A DNA stretch of 64,000 bases from Saezia sanguinis. Lineage in GTDB: Bacteria; Pseudomonadota; Gammaproteobacteria; Burkholderiales; Burkholderiaceae_C. The notes below the pieces were generated by a model, which searched no databases, was not told the DNA's origin, and worked only from the letters and a program-made list of their open reading frames with translations. The translations under genes and the position numbers were made by a program. Below, one piece after another: positions 17,430-26,143 of the stretch (its first letter is position 1; each line of letters opens with the position of its first letter). Where the stretch lies: positions 1 through 64,000 of the forward strand of contig NZ_PQSP01000008.1 in NCBI RefSeq assembly GCF_003991585.1, given 5' to 3'.

Positions 17430-19373
17430 TTATACCGCGAGCTGCATTTTTCCGGTCATTTCCACTTGCAATGCACGACGTATATGTTTCCATGCATTGC
17501 GTAAAACCATGGGAGAAAGCGCCTCTTCGGGGATCAGCAGCAGACGATGTTGACGAATCAACTCACCCAGAGATATCTGACTGGTTAGCACGGTAATAGG
17601 CGCGACCAGCAACAGGGGCAGCAGCACTGGAGAGAGCCAGACGACAGCTTCAGCGTCCCAGTAGCAGATGAATGTGAACAGCGCGGTCACAATCAGAATC
17701 AGCGATGCAAAATGTGAGAATGCTGTATTCCATGAAACAGAAACAGCTTCTCTGGGAGGCGATTTCCATTCCAGTTTGATACCGGTCAGCGCAGTCAGTA
17801 CAAACAGGGTATGGGCAACCATACGGATAGGTGCTTGCAGCAAGGCAATTGCGGCTTCAAGTAAAGAGCTGCTGATCAGGCTCCAGGTGCCACCGTAAAA
17901 GCGTTGTTCACCTTTGATGATGACTGCCAGCACACCCAGTAAACGGGGCATGAACAAAATGGCAAGCGTCATGATCCACAGGCCGACCATTTCATGGCTG
18001 AAAACGGTTGCATGCGCTGTGGCAGGCATTGTCAGCCACAAAGCGGTGCCGAATGCCAGAAACATCATCCACAGCGGGGCAGAGAAGTACGACATGAAGC
18101 CGGTTGCCAGCATGGCACGGTGCACACTGTGCAGGCCGGGTTCTGTGATCAGGCGGCTGTTTTGAATGTTGCCCTGGCACCAGCGGCGGTCCCGCTGCAA
18201 TTCAGACAGCAGGTCCGGCGGCTGTTGTTCGTAGCTGCCTTTAAGGTCTGCAACCATCCAGACATAGTAACCGGCACGACGCATGAGGGCGGCTTCAACA
18301 AAGTCATGGGACATGATGTCGCCCGACAGGCCGCCTTTGCCCTTGATCGGGGCCAGCGCACAGTGTTTCATGAACGGTTCAACACGGATAATGGCATTGT
18401 GACCAAAGTAATGTGATTCACCCAATTGCCAGAATTGCATGCCCAGCGTAAAGACGCGGCCCACGACGCGGGCGGCAAACTGTTGCACACGGGCGTGCAG
18501 GGTTACCTGGCCGACGGCCTGAGTGGCTGTTTGAATAATACCGGCCTGAGGGTTAGCTTCCATCAGTTTGGCCAATGTGACCAGGCAGTCTCCACTCATC
18601 ACGCTGTCGGCATCAAGCACAATCATATAGCGGTAGTTTTTACCCCAGCGGCGGCAGAAGTCTGCAACGTTACCCGCTTTGCGGTGAACGCGGCGGGTAC
18701 GCAGGCGATAATAAACCTCAACAGGTGTTTTGTGCTGATTTGCCAGCGTCCAGCGCAGTTCTTCCCATGCTTTACGTTCTGCGGCAATGATTTCAGGATC
18801 GCGGCTGTCAGACAGCACATACACGTCGAATGCTTTGGCGTTTTCAGTTGCAGCCAGTGATTCTGCAATGGCTCTGAGCCCGGCAAACACGGTTGCGGTG
18901 TCTTCATTGCAAATCGGCATGATGACGGCAGTCCGCACATCGGATGCCAGTTTATCGTGCGCAACGGATTGCGCAGTCATGGCGTAGCGGTCACCACGCA
19001 GCAATACCCAGAACCCCATGAGCGCGGTGCTAAAGCCAACGATGATCCAAGCGGACAGCACGGCAAACAATGCAACATGGCCATATTGAAGCCAGGCATT
19101 GTGATAGTCGCCCTGAACCTGTGTAAACAGCCAGGTTGCAAATGCGGTAATGGACAGTGTCAGTAAAGCCAAAGTGCTGCGGCGGAATTTGACCGCGCGC
19201 TGCCAAGGCTCCTGTTTTGTCTGTGCAGCCCGTTTAAATAAATGAATTTCGGTGAACAGTACTTTGCGGATACCTTGCCCCAGGCCTTTCCAGAAGCCTT
19301 GCCAGGGTTGCGGTACCATAGATCCCCGGTTGATCTGAGGAGCTGTGCGTTTGTTCGAATGTTGCCTGTACAT
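17430..19373 (-). CDS. opgH: Osmoregulated periplasmic glucan glucosyltransferase (OpgH/MdoH)
   Basis: 647 residues, an inner-membrane family 2 glycosyltransferase that makes the beta-1,2-glucan backbone from UDP-glucose. Two N-terminal membrane segments (about 68-130) precede the catalytic domain: VIMPICNED, VLSDSRDPE, IVLDADSVMSGD, MSHDFVEA and the Q-x-x-R-W type motif QRDRRWCQG. At least five further membrane segments follow. No opgG gene is adjacent, unlike most proteobacteria. The upstream region holds a sigma-54 promoter and two GlrR-type sites, and the glrR gene is the next gene. The ATG at 19373 lacks a good ribosome site; an in-frame ATG at 19319 with GGGG upstream is an alternative. 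Confidence 0.93.
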   Translation of the reverse strand: MYRQHSNKRTAPQINRGSMVPQPWQGFWKGLGQGIRKVLFTEIHLFKRAAQTKQEPWQRAVKFRRSTLALLTLSITAFATWLFTQVQGDYHNAWLQYGHVALFAVLSAWIIVGFSTALMGFWVLLRGDRYAMTAQSVAHDKLASDVRTAVIMPICNEDTATVFAGLRAIAESLAATENAKAFDVYVLSDSRDPEIIAAERKAWEELRWTLANQHKTPVEVYYRLRTRRVHRKAGNVADFCRRWGKNYRYMIVLDADSVMSGDCLVTLAKLMEANPQAGIIQTATQAVGQVTLHARVQQFAARVVGRVFTLGMQFWQLGESHYFGHNAIIRVEPFMKHCALAPIKGKGGLSGDIMSHDFVEAALMRRAGYYVWMVADLKGSYEQQPPDLLSELQRDRRWCQGNIQNSRLITEPGLHSVHRAMLATGFMSYFSAPLWMMFLAFGTALWLTMPATAHATVFSHEMVGLWIMTLAILFMPRLLGVLAVIIKGEQRFYGGTWSLISSSLLEAAIALLQAPIRMVAHTLFVLTALTGIKLEWKSPPREAVSVSWNTAFSHFASLILIVTALFTFICYWDAEAVVWLSPVLLPLLLVAPITVLTSQISLGELIRQHRLLLIPEEALSPMVLRNAWKHIRRALQVEMTGKMQLAV

Positions 19374-19429
19374 AAAATTAAGTCAGTAAAAGTAGTTGTT
19401 ATCTGTAATAGTTCTCTTCATTTCTATAA

Positions 19430-19445
19430 AGCAAATGTTGTGCCA
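19430..19445 (-). promoter_or_regulatory. Sigma-54 (RpoN) promoter upstream of opgH
   Basis: On the minus strand the sequence reads TGGCACAACATTTGCT: the -24 GG (19444-19443) and -12 GC (19432-19431) are separated by exactly 10 bases, and TGGCAC-N5-TTGCT matches the sigma-54 consensus at every key base. Transcription would start near 19419, giving a leader of about 46 bases before ATG 19373. Confidence 0.85.
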
Positions 19446-19528
19446 TTGCTAAAAATTTGTTTGAAAACATATAGTTATTATTTTTTCACCAGAGAAAAAC
19501 TGAATTAAAGGGGAAATGGCCGGATATT

Positions 19529-19546
19529 TGTCGCTGCTCGACGACA
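19529..19546. promoter_or_regulatory. Putative GlrR enhancer site 1 (TGTC-N10-GACA)
   Basis: TGTC at 19529-19532 and GACA at 19543-19546 with exactly ten bases between. This is the motif established for E. coli GlrR at the glmY promoter. Its centre is about 118 bases upstream of the predicted opgH transcription start, a normal enhancer distance for a sigma-54 activator. Confidence 0.7.
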
Positions 19547-19595
19547 GCCTGATCAGGGCTGAGCCTCTATTCTTTTAAAAACAATGGATTATGTA

Positions 19596-19613
19596 TGTCG
19601 CTGCACAGCGACA
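19596..19613. promoter_or_regulatory. Putative GlrR enhancer site 2 (TGTC-N10-GACA)
   Basis: TGTC at 19596-19599 and GACA at 19610-19613; the whole 18 bases form a near-perfect inverted repeat (TGTCGCTG-CA-CAGCGACA). It shares its left half TGTCGCTGC with site 1 and is 67 bases from it, about 185 bases upstream of the predicted opgH start. Confidence 0.7.
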
Positions 19614-19968
19614 GCATGGAAAACCGAGAACCGGCGGGAGAGCAAACGGTTCACCGCAGGCGTTGATGGGGGCGGTTTTCAGGCGACTGGATTAGAAATG
19701 TGAATCTGATACATCGGCTGATACATTGGTCGGTTTATCTCCGGCGTGGGTGAGGTATTGGGGGATGTTGGTGGGGTATCGAGGCGTGCGTGTCCGGCAG
19801 ACAAAATCACGCTGATTGCAACACCAGGATGGCATTGGTGGCATTGGCGAATGCCATATCTTGCATGTTCATGCGCCATCCGTCACCACATCTGAAGGCA
19901 GGGTTGGGGGCTGCTTTGATCGTTTGTATTGCCGTAACTGCATACCGCGGCGGTCGTTTTAACACGAC
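19614..19968. other. Intergenic stretch between opgH control region and glrR
   Basis: About 355 bases. I looked for a GlmY/GlmZ-like small RNA with its own sigma-54 promoter on the plus strand and found no GG-N10-GC match with the right flanks. A small hairpin (19952-19969) overlaps the glrR stop but has no T tract. Nothing else is recognised. Confidence 0.4.
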
Positions 19969-21366
19969 CTAGCCCAGGTCAGGCGGCTCCAGCAGTGTTT
20001 CTTCATTTTTATTGTGAAAGTGCCCTGGGGTCAGGCCATGTTTTTGCAGCAGACGGTAGAACTCGGTACGGTTACGGTCAGCCAGGCGTGCTGCGTCGGC
20101 AACCACACCATCGGTCATTTTCATCAGGCCAACCAAGTATTCCCTTTCAAACTTCTGTTTGGCTTGGTTGTAGGTGAGTACCTGCACGCTGGGGGTACGC
20201 AGGGCGCGCTGAACCAGAGACAACGGGATCAGCGGTGTGGTGCACAGGGCGCATACCTGTTCTACCACGTTGAGCAACTGGCGCACATTGCCCGGCCAGG
20301 GGGCCGTTGCCAGCGCCCGCAGCGCTTCTGGTGAAAAACCGGATATTTTTTTCCCGTATTTCTGGGTCAGGGCATTGAGAAAATGGCTGGCCAGCAGTGG
20401 AATGTCTTCCCGCCGTTGCGACAGCGGGGGCAGGTTCAGTGTGACGACGTTCAGCCGGTAATACAGGTCTTCGCGAAATTCGCCATTGGCCATGGCATCT
20501 TCCAGGTTCCTGTGGGTGGCTGAAATAATGCGTACATCTACCGGGATGGATTGGGTCGACCCGACAGGGCGCACCACATGCTCCTGCAGCACGCGCAGCA
20601 GCTTGACTTGCAAGGATGGCGGCATATCACCGATTTCATCCAGCATCAGCGTGCCGCCATCGGCTTCCTGAAACAGGCCTTTGTGGTTATTGACGGCATC
20701 TGTAAAAGCGCCTTTCACGTGGCCAAACAGTTCAGATTCGAGCAATGTTTCGGGAATGGCGCTGCAATTGATGGCGATGAATGGTTTTTTCGCCCGCGGG
20801 CTGGCATGGTGGATCGCGCGTGCCAGCATTTCTTTGCCGGTGCCGCTTTCTCCTAACAGCAAAATGCTGGCGTCAGATGCCGCCACCAGTTTGGCTTCGG
20901 CGAGCAGTTCTTCCATGCAACTGGCATGACTGATGATGTTGGCATGCCAGGCGCCTTTGTCTGCCGGTTCCAAAACTTTAGCCGCAGGGGCACTCAAGGA
21001 CAGCGCCTGCGAAATTTTATCGAGCAGTTCTTTGCCGTCAAAAGGTTTGGTCAGGTAGGAAAATACGCCGTGTGAGGTGGCTTTCACCGCATCGGGAATG
21101 GTACCGTGCGCGGTCAGCAAAATGACCGGCAGCGAGGGATGGTTGCGCTGGATTTCGTCAAACAGTTCCAGGCCGTCTTTTCCGGGCAGGCGCACATCGC
21201 TGAGTACCAGTTGCGGGCGTTCAATGGCCAATTGGCTCAGCGCACTTTCTGCACTGTCTGCGGTGCTGACCCGGTAGCCTGCTGCAGTCAGGCGCATGGA
21301 TATCAGGCGCAACATATCGGTGTCATCGTCTACAACAAGGATGCGGGCTTGAGCTGAATTAGGCAT
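19969..21366 (-). CDS. glrR: Sigma-54-dependent response regulator GlrR/QseF
   Basis: 465 residues. Receiver domain with acidic Asp13-15, phospho-acceptor Asp57 (LSDVRLPGKDG), Thr85 and Lys107; AAA+ domain with Walker A GESGTGKE (172-179), sigma-54 contact loop at 219-224, Walker B LMLDEIGDMP; and a short C-terminal Fis-type helix-turn-helix (ARLADRNRTEFYRLLQKHGL), which closely follows the GlrR/QseF wording. The contact loop reads GAFTDA instead of GAFTGA. It is last in the operon glrK-qseG-glrR. Two sites of the known GlrR motif and a sigma-54 promoter lie before opgH, so opgH is the likely local target. Confidence 0.93.
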   Translation of the reverse strand: MPNSAQARILVVDDDTDMLRLISMRLTAAGYRVSTADSAESALSQLAIERPQLVLSDVRLPGKDGLELFDEIQRNHPSLPVILLTAHGTIPDAVKATSHGVFSYLTKPFDGKELLDKISQALSLSAPAAKVLEPADKGAWHANIISHASCMEELLAEAKLVAASDASILLLGESGTGKEMLARAIHHASPRAKKPFIAINCSAIPETLLESELFGHVKGAFTDAVNNHKGLFQEADGGTLMLDEIGDMPPSLQVKLLRVLQEHVVRPVGSTQSIPVDVRIISATHRNLEDAMANGEFREDLYYRLNVVTLNLPPLSQRREDIPLLASHFLNALTQKYGKKISGFSPEALRALATAPWPGNVRQLLNVVEQVCALCTTPLIPLSLVQRALRTPSVQVLTYNQAKQKFEREYLVGLMKMTDGVVADAARLADRNRTEFYRLLQKHGLTPGHFHNKNEETLLEPPDLG

Positions 21367-21554
21367 AAGGTGTTATTTATCAGAGTTGTACGGGTTCTAT
21401 CGCCTGCATGGCATTGTGCATCAGACAGGAAGGCAGCAAGACAGGTCAATGACCATACGGGTTATTATATGTCTTCGCTGTATGGATGCCGGATACGGTA
21501 ACCCGTTTCCCGTATATATCTGCTGCCGGATTACCGAATTACCGGCTTATCGGC

Positions 21555-22160
21555 TTATTGGCCCCGGCCTGCAGGAGCGGTGCGGGTGCTCAGGCTTTCT
21601 TCAATGGCCCGCAGGGCATTGAGTTTTTGTGTCAGATCCTCAATCTGGCGGGCATTGTCACGCAGAGAGCGGTTTTGCTGTGCAAGCTGGCTGTTGAGTT
21701 TGTGCTGTTCCTCAATCAATGGGTAGAGCAACTGGGCCCACAGATACCAGGCGTTGTTGCTGTCGCTTGCCTGGTTAAAAATATCTTTCAAAATATCGAG
21801 CGCACGCTGGCTGTCTGCTACCTGGTGTGTTCTGGAGAGAACCAGTGCCAGTTTGATGCGTGAGGGTTCGTCCGTGTGGCCGGATAATTGGGCGATTTCG
21901 TCAGTCAGAGCGCTGTTCTGCAGGGCGTAAATGCGGTTAATGTCTGCCAGCAGCAATTTGTTTAAATAGGGTTCCGTTGCCGATGTGGGCGGCGGGGGTG
22001 GGCATACCAGCGCCGGTGCCTGTGCAACACGGCATGTTAACGCGTCATCTGATGACGAGGTGTCACTGGCACAGCCCGCAGCAAATATGCTGAATGCAAC
22101 GCTTGCCACCAAGGGGGCTAAGCGGCAGCTCTGAATCAAGCCGGAAAAATGATTTGTCAT
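21555..22160 (-). CDS. qseG: QseG-like outer-membrane lipoprotein of the GlrK/GlrR operon
   Basis: About 201 residues from ATG 22160, one base after the stop of glrK. A signal peptide (MTNHFSGLIQSC...AFSIFAAGC) ends in the lipobox FAAGC. The mature part has a proline run (CPPPPP), a helical central domain with SRIKLALVLSRTHQ, and a C-terminal coiled coil (QHKLNSQLAQQNRSL). Position between the kinase and regulator genes and this layout match QseG/YfhG, which in E. coli interacts with the kinase. Sequence identity in this family is low, so the name rests mainly on context. An in-frame ATG at 22214 is less likely. Confidence 0.75.
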   Translation of the reverse strand: MTNHFSGLIQSCRLAPLVASVAFSIFAAGCASDTSSSDDALTCRVAQAPALVCPPPPPTSATEPYLNKLLLADINRIYALQNSALTDEIAQLSGHTDEPSRIKLALVLSRTHQVADSQRALDILKDIFNQASDSNNAWYLWAQLLYPLIEEQHKLNSQLAQQNRSLRDNARQIEDLTQKLNALRAIEESLSTRTAPAGRGQ

Positions 22161-22161
22161 G

Positions 22162-23604
22162 TCAGATAACATTGGCATAAGGCAGTTCAATACGGAAGTG
22201 AGTACCATGTTCATGAGGGATCAGCTCGATACGTCCACCGTGTGCATGGATATACTCCTGCACAATGGATAAACCGATGCCGGTACCTCGTGAAACATTT
22301 TGAGGTTGTACTTTGCCCCTGTAAAAAGGTTCAAAAATGTGTTGCTGGTCTTGTGGGGTAATGCCCGGACCTTCATCAATGATATCAATGTATGCTTTTT
22401 CACCCTGAGAGCTGACCTGAATATTGATGTGTCCTTCCGGTGGCGAAAAGCGGATGGCATTGGAAAGCAGGTTACTGAGCACAGTGGCAATTTTTTCCGG
22501 GTCGACTTCGGCAACCACAGGCTCGCCATCCACCCGGAGATGCAGGTCATTGGCCTGCCATTGTAATTGCTGGGCATCAACCTGGTCTTCTGCCAGCTCC
22601 AGCAAATTGGTCGGTTTGCGCGCCAGTTTACGGGCCTCGAACGCTGCGGCGTTAAAACGCAGCAGGTCTTCAATCTGCTTTTGCAGAATGACGGCATTTT
22701 GCTGCAGGATATGCACCACGTCTTTCTGGTTGCTGCTGAGGGTGCCGGCAAGGCCTTCCTGCAACAGCGAAATGCCTTCGCGCAGGGCAGCCAAAGGTGT
22801 TTTTAGCTCGTGTGATGTATGCCTGAGAAAGCGGGCTTTATCAGCGTCTATTTCTGCTAAGCGCATGCGCAGCCAGTCCAACTGACGACCGAGTTTGCGC
22901 ACGTCTGCCGGGCCATGGATATCAATAACGGTATCAAACTGGTTTTCTCCCAGCCGGACGATGGCTTTTTCAATGCGTCTGAACGGCCTGGCGAGCCAGA
23001 CCCCAAAGGCCAGGGCCATCAGCAATGCCACTGCCACCAGCCCGATCATCAACTGGGTCATCCAGTGCTGGCGCCGTGCAATATCATCCTGGAGCTGTTG
23101 ATTGCGTTGGTCACTGATCATTTGAACGGCTGTATTGATCAGTGTCTGCGTGGCTTCCAGATTTTGAAACTGGTCTATCAACTGATGTTGCAGTTCCGCA
23201 ATGTTTTCGGGCTGGTTTTTAATGGATGTCAGTATCTCGGAGAGCTGCTGTGTCTGATCGCGCCATTGTTCAACCAGCTCGTCAGTGACTACGTTTTGTT
23301 TGCGCAGCTCTGCAATGATCTGATTGGTCCGGCTGCGGGACTCTTCATAGCTTTGCAGCAAGGGGGCATCCATCAGCACCATATACTGGCGGGCTGAGCG
23401 CTCCATCACCATGCCCACACTGCTGAGGTCTTGTGCCAGTTCATTGAGTTTGACGGCACTGGTGGCGGTTTCCTGGCTGCGTTTGCCCAGATAATCCAGT
23501 GTTTTGATGCCGATGAATGAGCTGGCAGCAAACAGCGAGGCCATCAAAAAGAAGGCAATCAGAAGGTATTGTTTAAAGGAAAGGCGGGCGCCATGTGCAG
23601 ACAT
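22162..23604 (-). CDS. glrK: Membrane sensor histidine kinase GlrK/QseE
   Basis: 480 residues. Membrane segment 1 (about 12-32) and segment 2 (about 182-204) enclose a helical periplasmic sensor; a HAMP domain follows, then HisKA with His265 in RHTSHELKTPL and an HATPase domain (NLLSNAIRFSPPEGHI, DEGPGITPQDQ, GTGIGLSIVQEY). The REGISLLQEGL segment after the histidine is typical of QseE/GlrK. It should phosphorylate GlrR. First gene of the operon glrK-qseG-glrR, directly beyond the decayed tolA copy. Confidence 0.92.
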   Translation of the reverse strand: MSAHGARLSFKQYLLIAFFLMASLFAASSFIGIKTLDYLGKRSQETATSAVKLNELAQDLSSVGMVMERSARQYMVLMDAPLLQSYEESRSRTNQIIAELRKQNVVTDELVEQWRDQTQQLSEILTSIKNQPENIAELQHQLIDQFQNLEATQTLINTAVQMISDQRNQQLQDDIARRQHWMTQLMIGLVAVALLMALAFGVWLARPFRRIEKAIVRLGENQFDTVIDIHGPADVRKLGRQLDWLRMRLAEIDADKARFLRHTSHELKTPLAALREGISLLQEGLAGTLSSNQKDVVHILQQNAVILQKQIEDLLRFNAAAFEARKLARKPTNLLELAEDQVDAQQLQWQANDLHLRVDGEPVVAEVDPEKIATVLSNLLSNAIRFSPPEGHINIQVSSQGEKAYIDIIDEGPGITPQDQQHIFEPFYRGKVQPQNVSRGTGIGLSIVQEYIHAHGGRIELIPHEHGTHFRIELPYANVI

Positions 23605-23636
23605 ATCAAATTGGGATCATGGTGTTAATGGTTGTG

Positions 23637-23860
23637 CCTGAAGCGAAAGTTAAACGTGATACCTGAACGTTTGCCATCTGTATTGGCCGCAAGTGCCATT
23701 GTTTTCAAAAGTGCTTAATACCGCTGCAGTATTTCCTGCATGGTCGCCGCTAAATTAGATGATTCTAACCGTTTTGATATAACCGATGCCATCTGTTCGG
23801 ACATAAACCGTTGTTTCCGCATTGATGCTGATCTGCCTGCAACAGATGCGGCTGTATTCA
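23637..23860 (-). pseudogene. Decayed second copy of the tolA C-terminal domain
   Basis: On the minus strand this segment reads VYVRTDGIGYIKTVRII then a stop, and after a frame change ALLKTMALAANTDGKR and TFNFRFR. TolA has VYVETDNNGNIKTVRIT, ALWKTAQLPADIDGKR and TFNFRFRPND in the same order and spacing. The match extends to the nucleotide level (for example AAGTTAAA and CCATC segments). It has an in-frame stop and at least one frameshift, so it is a non-functional duplicate lying immediately downstream of tolA. The upstream limit is uncertain. Confidence 0.75.
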
Positions 23861-23929
23861 CGGTGTTGCCACAGCTCTGCATAGGCGAGATGGACCGCTG
23901 TGCGGTTATGTCATTTCTGATGCAGCCGG

Positions 23930-24946
23930 TTAATCATTCGGTCTGAAGCGGAAGTTAAATGTGGTGGTTGGTCGTTTACCATCGATATCGGCCGGGAGTT
24001 GCGCTGTTTTCCACAGGGCTCTTTCCACGGCGGCATCCCAGGCCTGATTGCCGCTGGACTGCGTGATTCTGACGGTTTTGATATTGCCGTTGTTGTCTGT
24101 TTCGACATAAACAATGGTCATTGAATTGTCGTTTCTGTCTCCCGCATAGACAATGTTGCGCTTGACAATGCCTGCAAGACGGTTGCCATAGGCGTCAGAC
24201 GCGTGACCGGTACCACCGGTCGGGCCGGAAGCCCCCGAAGTGCTGTTGCCGCTGCCGCCAGCCATACTTTGTATCCGTGCCAGTTGCTCCTGACGCAGGC
24301 GTTCGCGTTCAGCAGCTTCGCGCCGGGCTTGATCCCGGCGGGCCTGCTCCTGACGCGCCTGCTCTTCTTGGCGGCGTTGCTCCTGTCGGGCTTGTTCCTG
24401 GCGCTGTTGTTCTTCACGCTGGGCCTGTTCCTGCCGAGCCTGCTCCTGGCGTTGTTGTTCTTCGCGCTGTGCCTGCTCCCGGCGTGCTTGCTCCTGACGT
24501 TGCTGCTCTTCTCGCTGGGCTTGTTCCCTGCGGGTTTGCTCCTGGCGCTGTTGTTCTTCTCGTTGGGCCTGCTCTCTGCGTGCCTGTTCCTGGCGTTGCT
24601 GTTCCGCTGCCTGCCGTTCACGCTCGGCCGCTTGGCGGCGTGCCTGCTCCAGCGCAATCTCAGCATCGCTGGGCTGTGGCGGGGTTACGCGTGGAGGGGG
24701 CTGCACTGGCTGCTGGGGGGTAGGGGCAGGGGCCGGCGTACGCTGAACGGGCTGAGTCTGAACCGGTTCGGGCAATGCGGTCCACAACTCGGCCTGAGCC
24801 GGTGGGGGTGTTTCGCTGCGCCAGTAAAAATTCATGCTCAATGCAATGATCAGCAGCACGTGTACCGCGACAGCCAGCAAAATGTAGCGTCCTTTGAGCG
24901 TGGTGCTGGGAGGCTTTAGCGTGGAGTGGTCTAGTGGCGAAGGCAT
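23930..24946 (-). CDS. tolA: TolA, periplasm-spanning protein of the Tol-Pal system
   Basis: 338 residues. Short cytoplasmic start, one membrane segment (about 21-40, with an SMNFYW edge), a proline-rich stretch (47-92), a long charged helix (93-225) built of five near-identical 16-residue repeats, a glycine/serine hinge (228-250) and a C-terminal TolA/TonB-like domain (IVKRNIVYAGD, VYVETDNNG, AVERALWKT, TFNFRFRPND). It links the inner-membrane TolQ-TolR motor to the outer membrane and helps in cell division and envelope integrity. It is last in ybgC-tolQ-tolR-tolA; tolB and pal do not follow. Confidence 0.93.
   Translation of the reverse strand: MPSPLDHSTLKPPSTTLKGRYILLAVAVHVLLIIALSMNFYWRSETPPPAQAELWTALPEPVQTQPVQRTPAPAPTPQQPVQPPPRVTPPQPSDAEIALEQARRQAAERERQAAEQQRQEQARREQAQREEQQRQEQTRREQAQREEQQRQEQARREQAQREEQQRQEQARQEQAQREEQQRQEQARQEQRRQEEQARQEQARRDQARREAAERERLRQEQLARIQSMAGGSGNSTSGASGPTGGTGHASDAYGNRLAGIVKRNIVYAGDRNDNSMTIVYVETDNNGNIKTVRITQSSGNQAWDAAVERALWKTAQLPADIDGKRPTTTFNFRFRPND
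24362..24601 (-). repeat. Five 48-bp tandem repeats within tolA
   Basis: Residues 116-195 of TolA are five 16-residue units of the type QQRQEQARREQAQREE, the last one diverged. At the DNA level these are 48-bp tandem repeats coding a charged helix, so copy number may vary between strains. Confidence 0.85.
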
Positions 24947-24992
24947 GGTGGTTTATCTGAACTGCTGATCATGTACATACTGGAGGTCATAG

Positions 24993-25412
<420 letters not shown>

Positions 25413-25453
25413 GGTATCAGTTCATTCGTTGCATGAGGGCAGATATTGCCGGT

Positions 25454-26143
25454 TTAGGTACGGGTTGCGCCTTCGGCAGGAATTTGCCGTTGCAAAATGT
25501 TGGTAAATTCATCCATGAATGCTTCCAGCCGGGTGGCTATTTTGTCGGAATTGGCACTGAAACGGTTATAGGCCAGTACGGCTGGAATTGCTGCAAACAG
25601 GCCGATCGCGGTAGCAACCAGTGCTTCGGCAATACCCGGGGCGACGGTGGCCAGCGTTACCTGCTGCATATTGGACAGCCCGGTAAAAGCGTGCATGATG
25701 CCCCATACTGTGCCAAACAAACCGATGTAGGGTGAAACCGACCCGACAGAGGCCAGGAAAGGCAACTGGGTTTCAACCGAGTCCATTTCCCGCTGATAGC
25801 TTGCACGCATGGCACGCCGTGCGCCATCGATAGTGGTATTGGTGTCTGCGTGGCGCTCGCGCAGCTTTAAAAACTCGCGCATGCCGGCGGCGAAAATACG
25901 GCTGGTACTGCCCGATTTTTCATTTTGAAGTGCATATTGCTGCAGTTCATTGAGCGAAGCGTCTCCGGACCAGAACATGCGCTCGAAACGGCTGTTTTGC
26001 GCATGCAGGCGCCGGAAAGCGCCCCATTTGGCAAAAATGACGGCCCAACTGATGACTGAGATCAGCAGCAGCAGTACCATGATCAGTTGAACAACCAGGC
26101 TGGCGTTGAGAATGAGGTGGGCAATAGACAGATCTTGATTCAT
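25454..26143 (-). CDS. tolQ: TolQ, Tol-Pal motor proton channel subunit
   Basis: About 229 residues from ATG 26143 with three membrane segments: near residues 16-38 (VVQLIMVLLLLISVISWAVI), then the pair LASVGSVSPYIGLFGTVWGIM and EALVATAIGLFAAIPAVLAY. The ATG overlaps the ybgC stop (ATGA), so translation is coupled. A longer open frame begins 31 codons upstream inside ybgC and is not used. Wording (GLFGTVWGIMHAF, APGIAEALVATAIGL) is diagnostic for TolQ over ExbB. Confidence 0.95.
   Translation of the reverse strand: MNQDLSIAHLILNASLVVQLIMVLLLLISVISWAVIFAKWGAFRRLHAQNSRFERMFWSGDASLNELQQYALQNEKSGSTSRIFAAGMREFLKLRERHADTNTTIDGARRAMRASYQREMDSVETQLPFLASVGSVSPYIGLFGTVWGIMHAFTGLSNMQQVTLATVAPGIAEALVATAIGLFAAIPAVLAYNRFSANSDKIATRLEAFMDEFTNILQRQIPAEGATRT

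Noticed and set aside
19614..19968. Possible GlmY/GlmZ-like small RNA with its own sigma-54 promoter
   Set aside because: No GG-N10-GC promoter match on the plus strand and no terminator hairpin with T tract; the only good sigma-54 promoter faces opgH.
24203..24919. Long plus-strand open frames rich in leucine or proline opposite tolA
   Set aside because: They are antisense shadows of the tolA repeat region.
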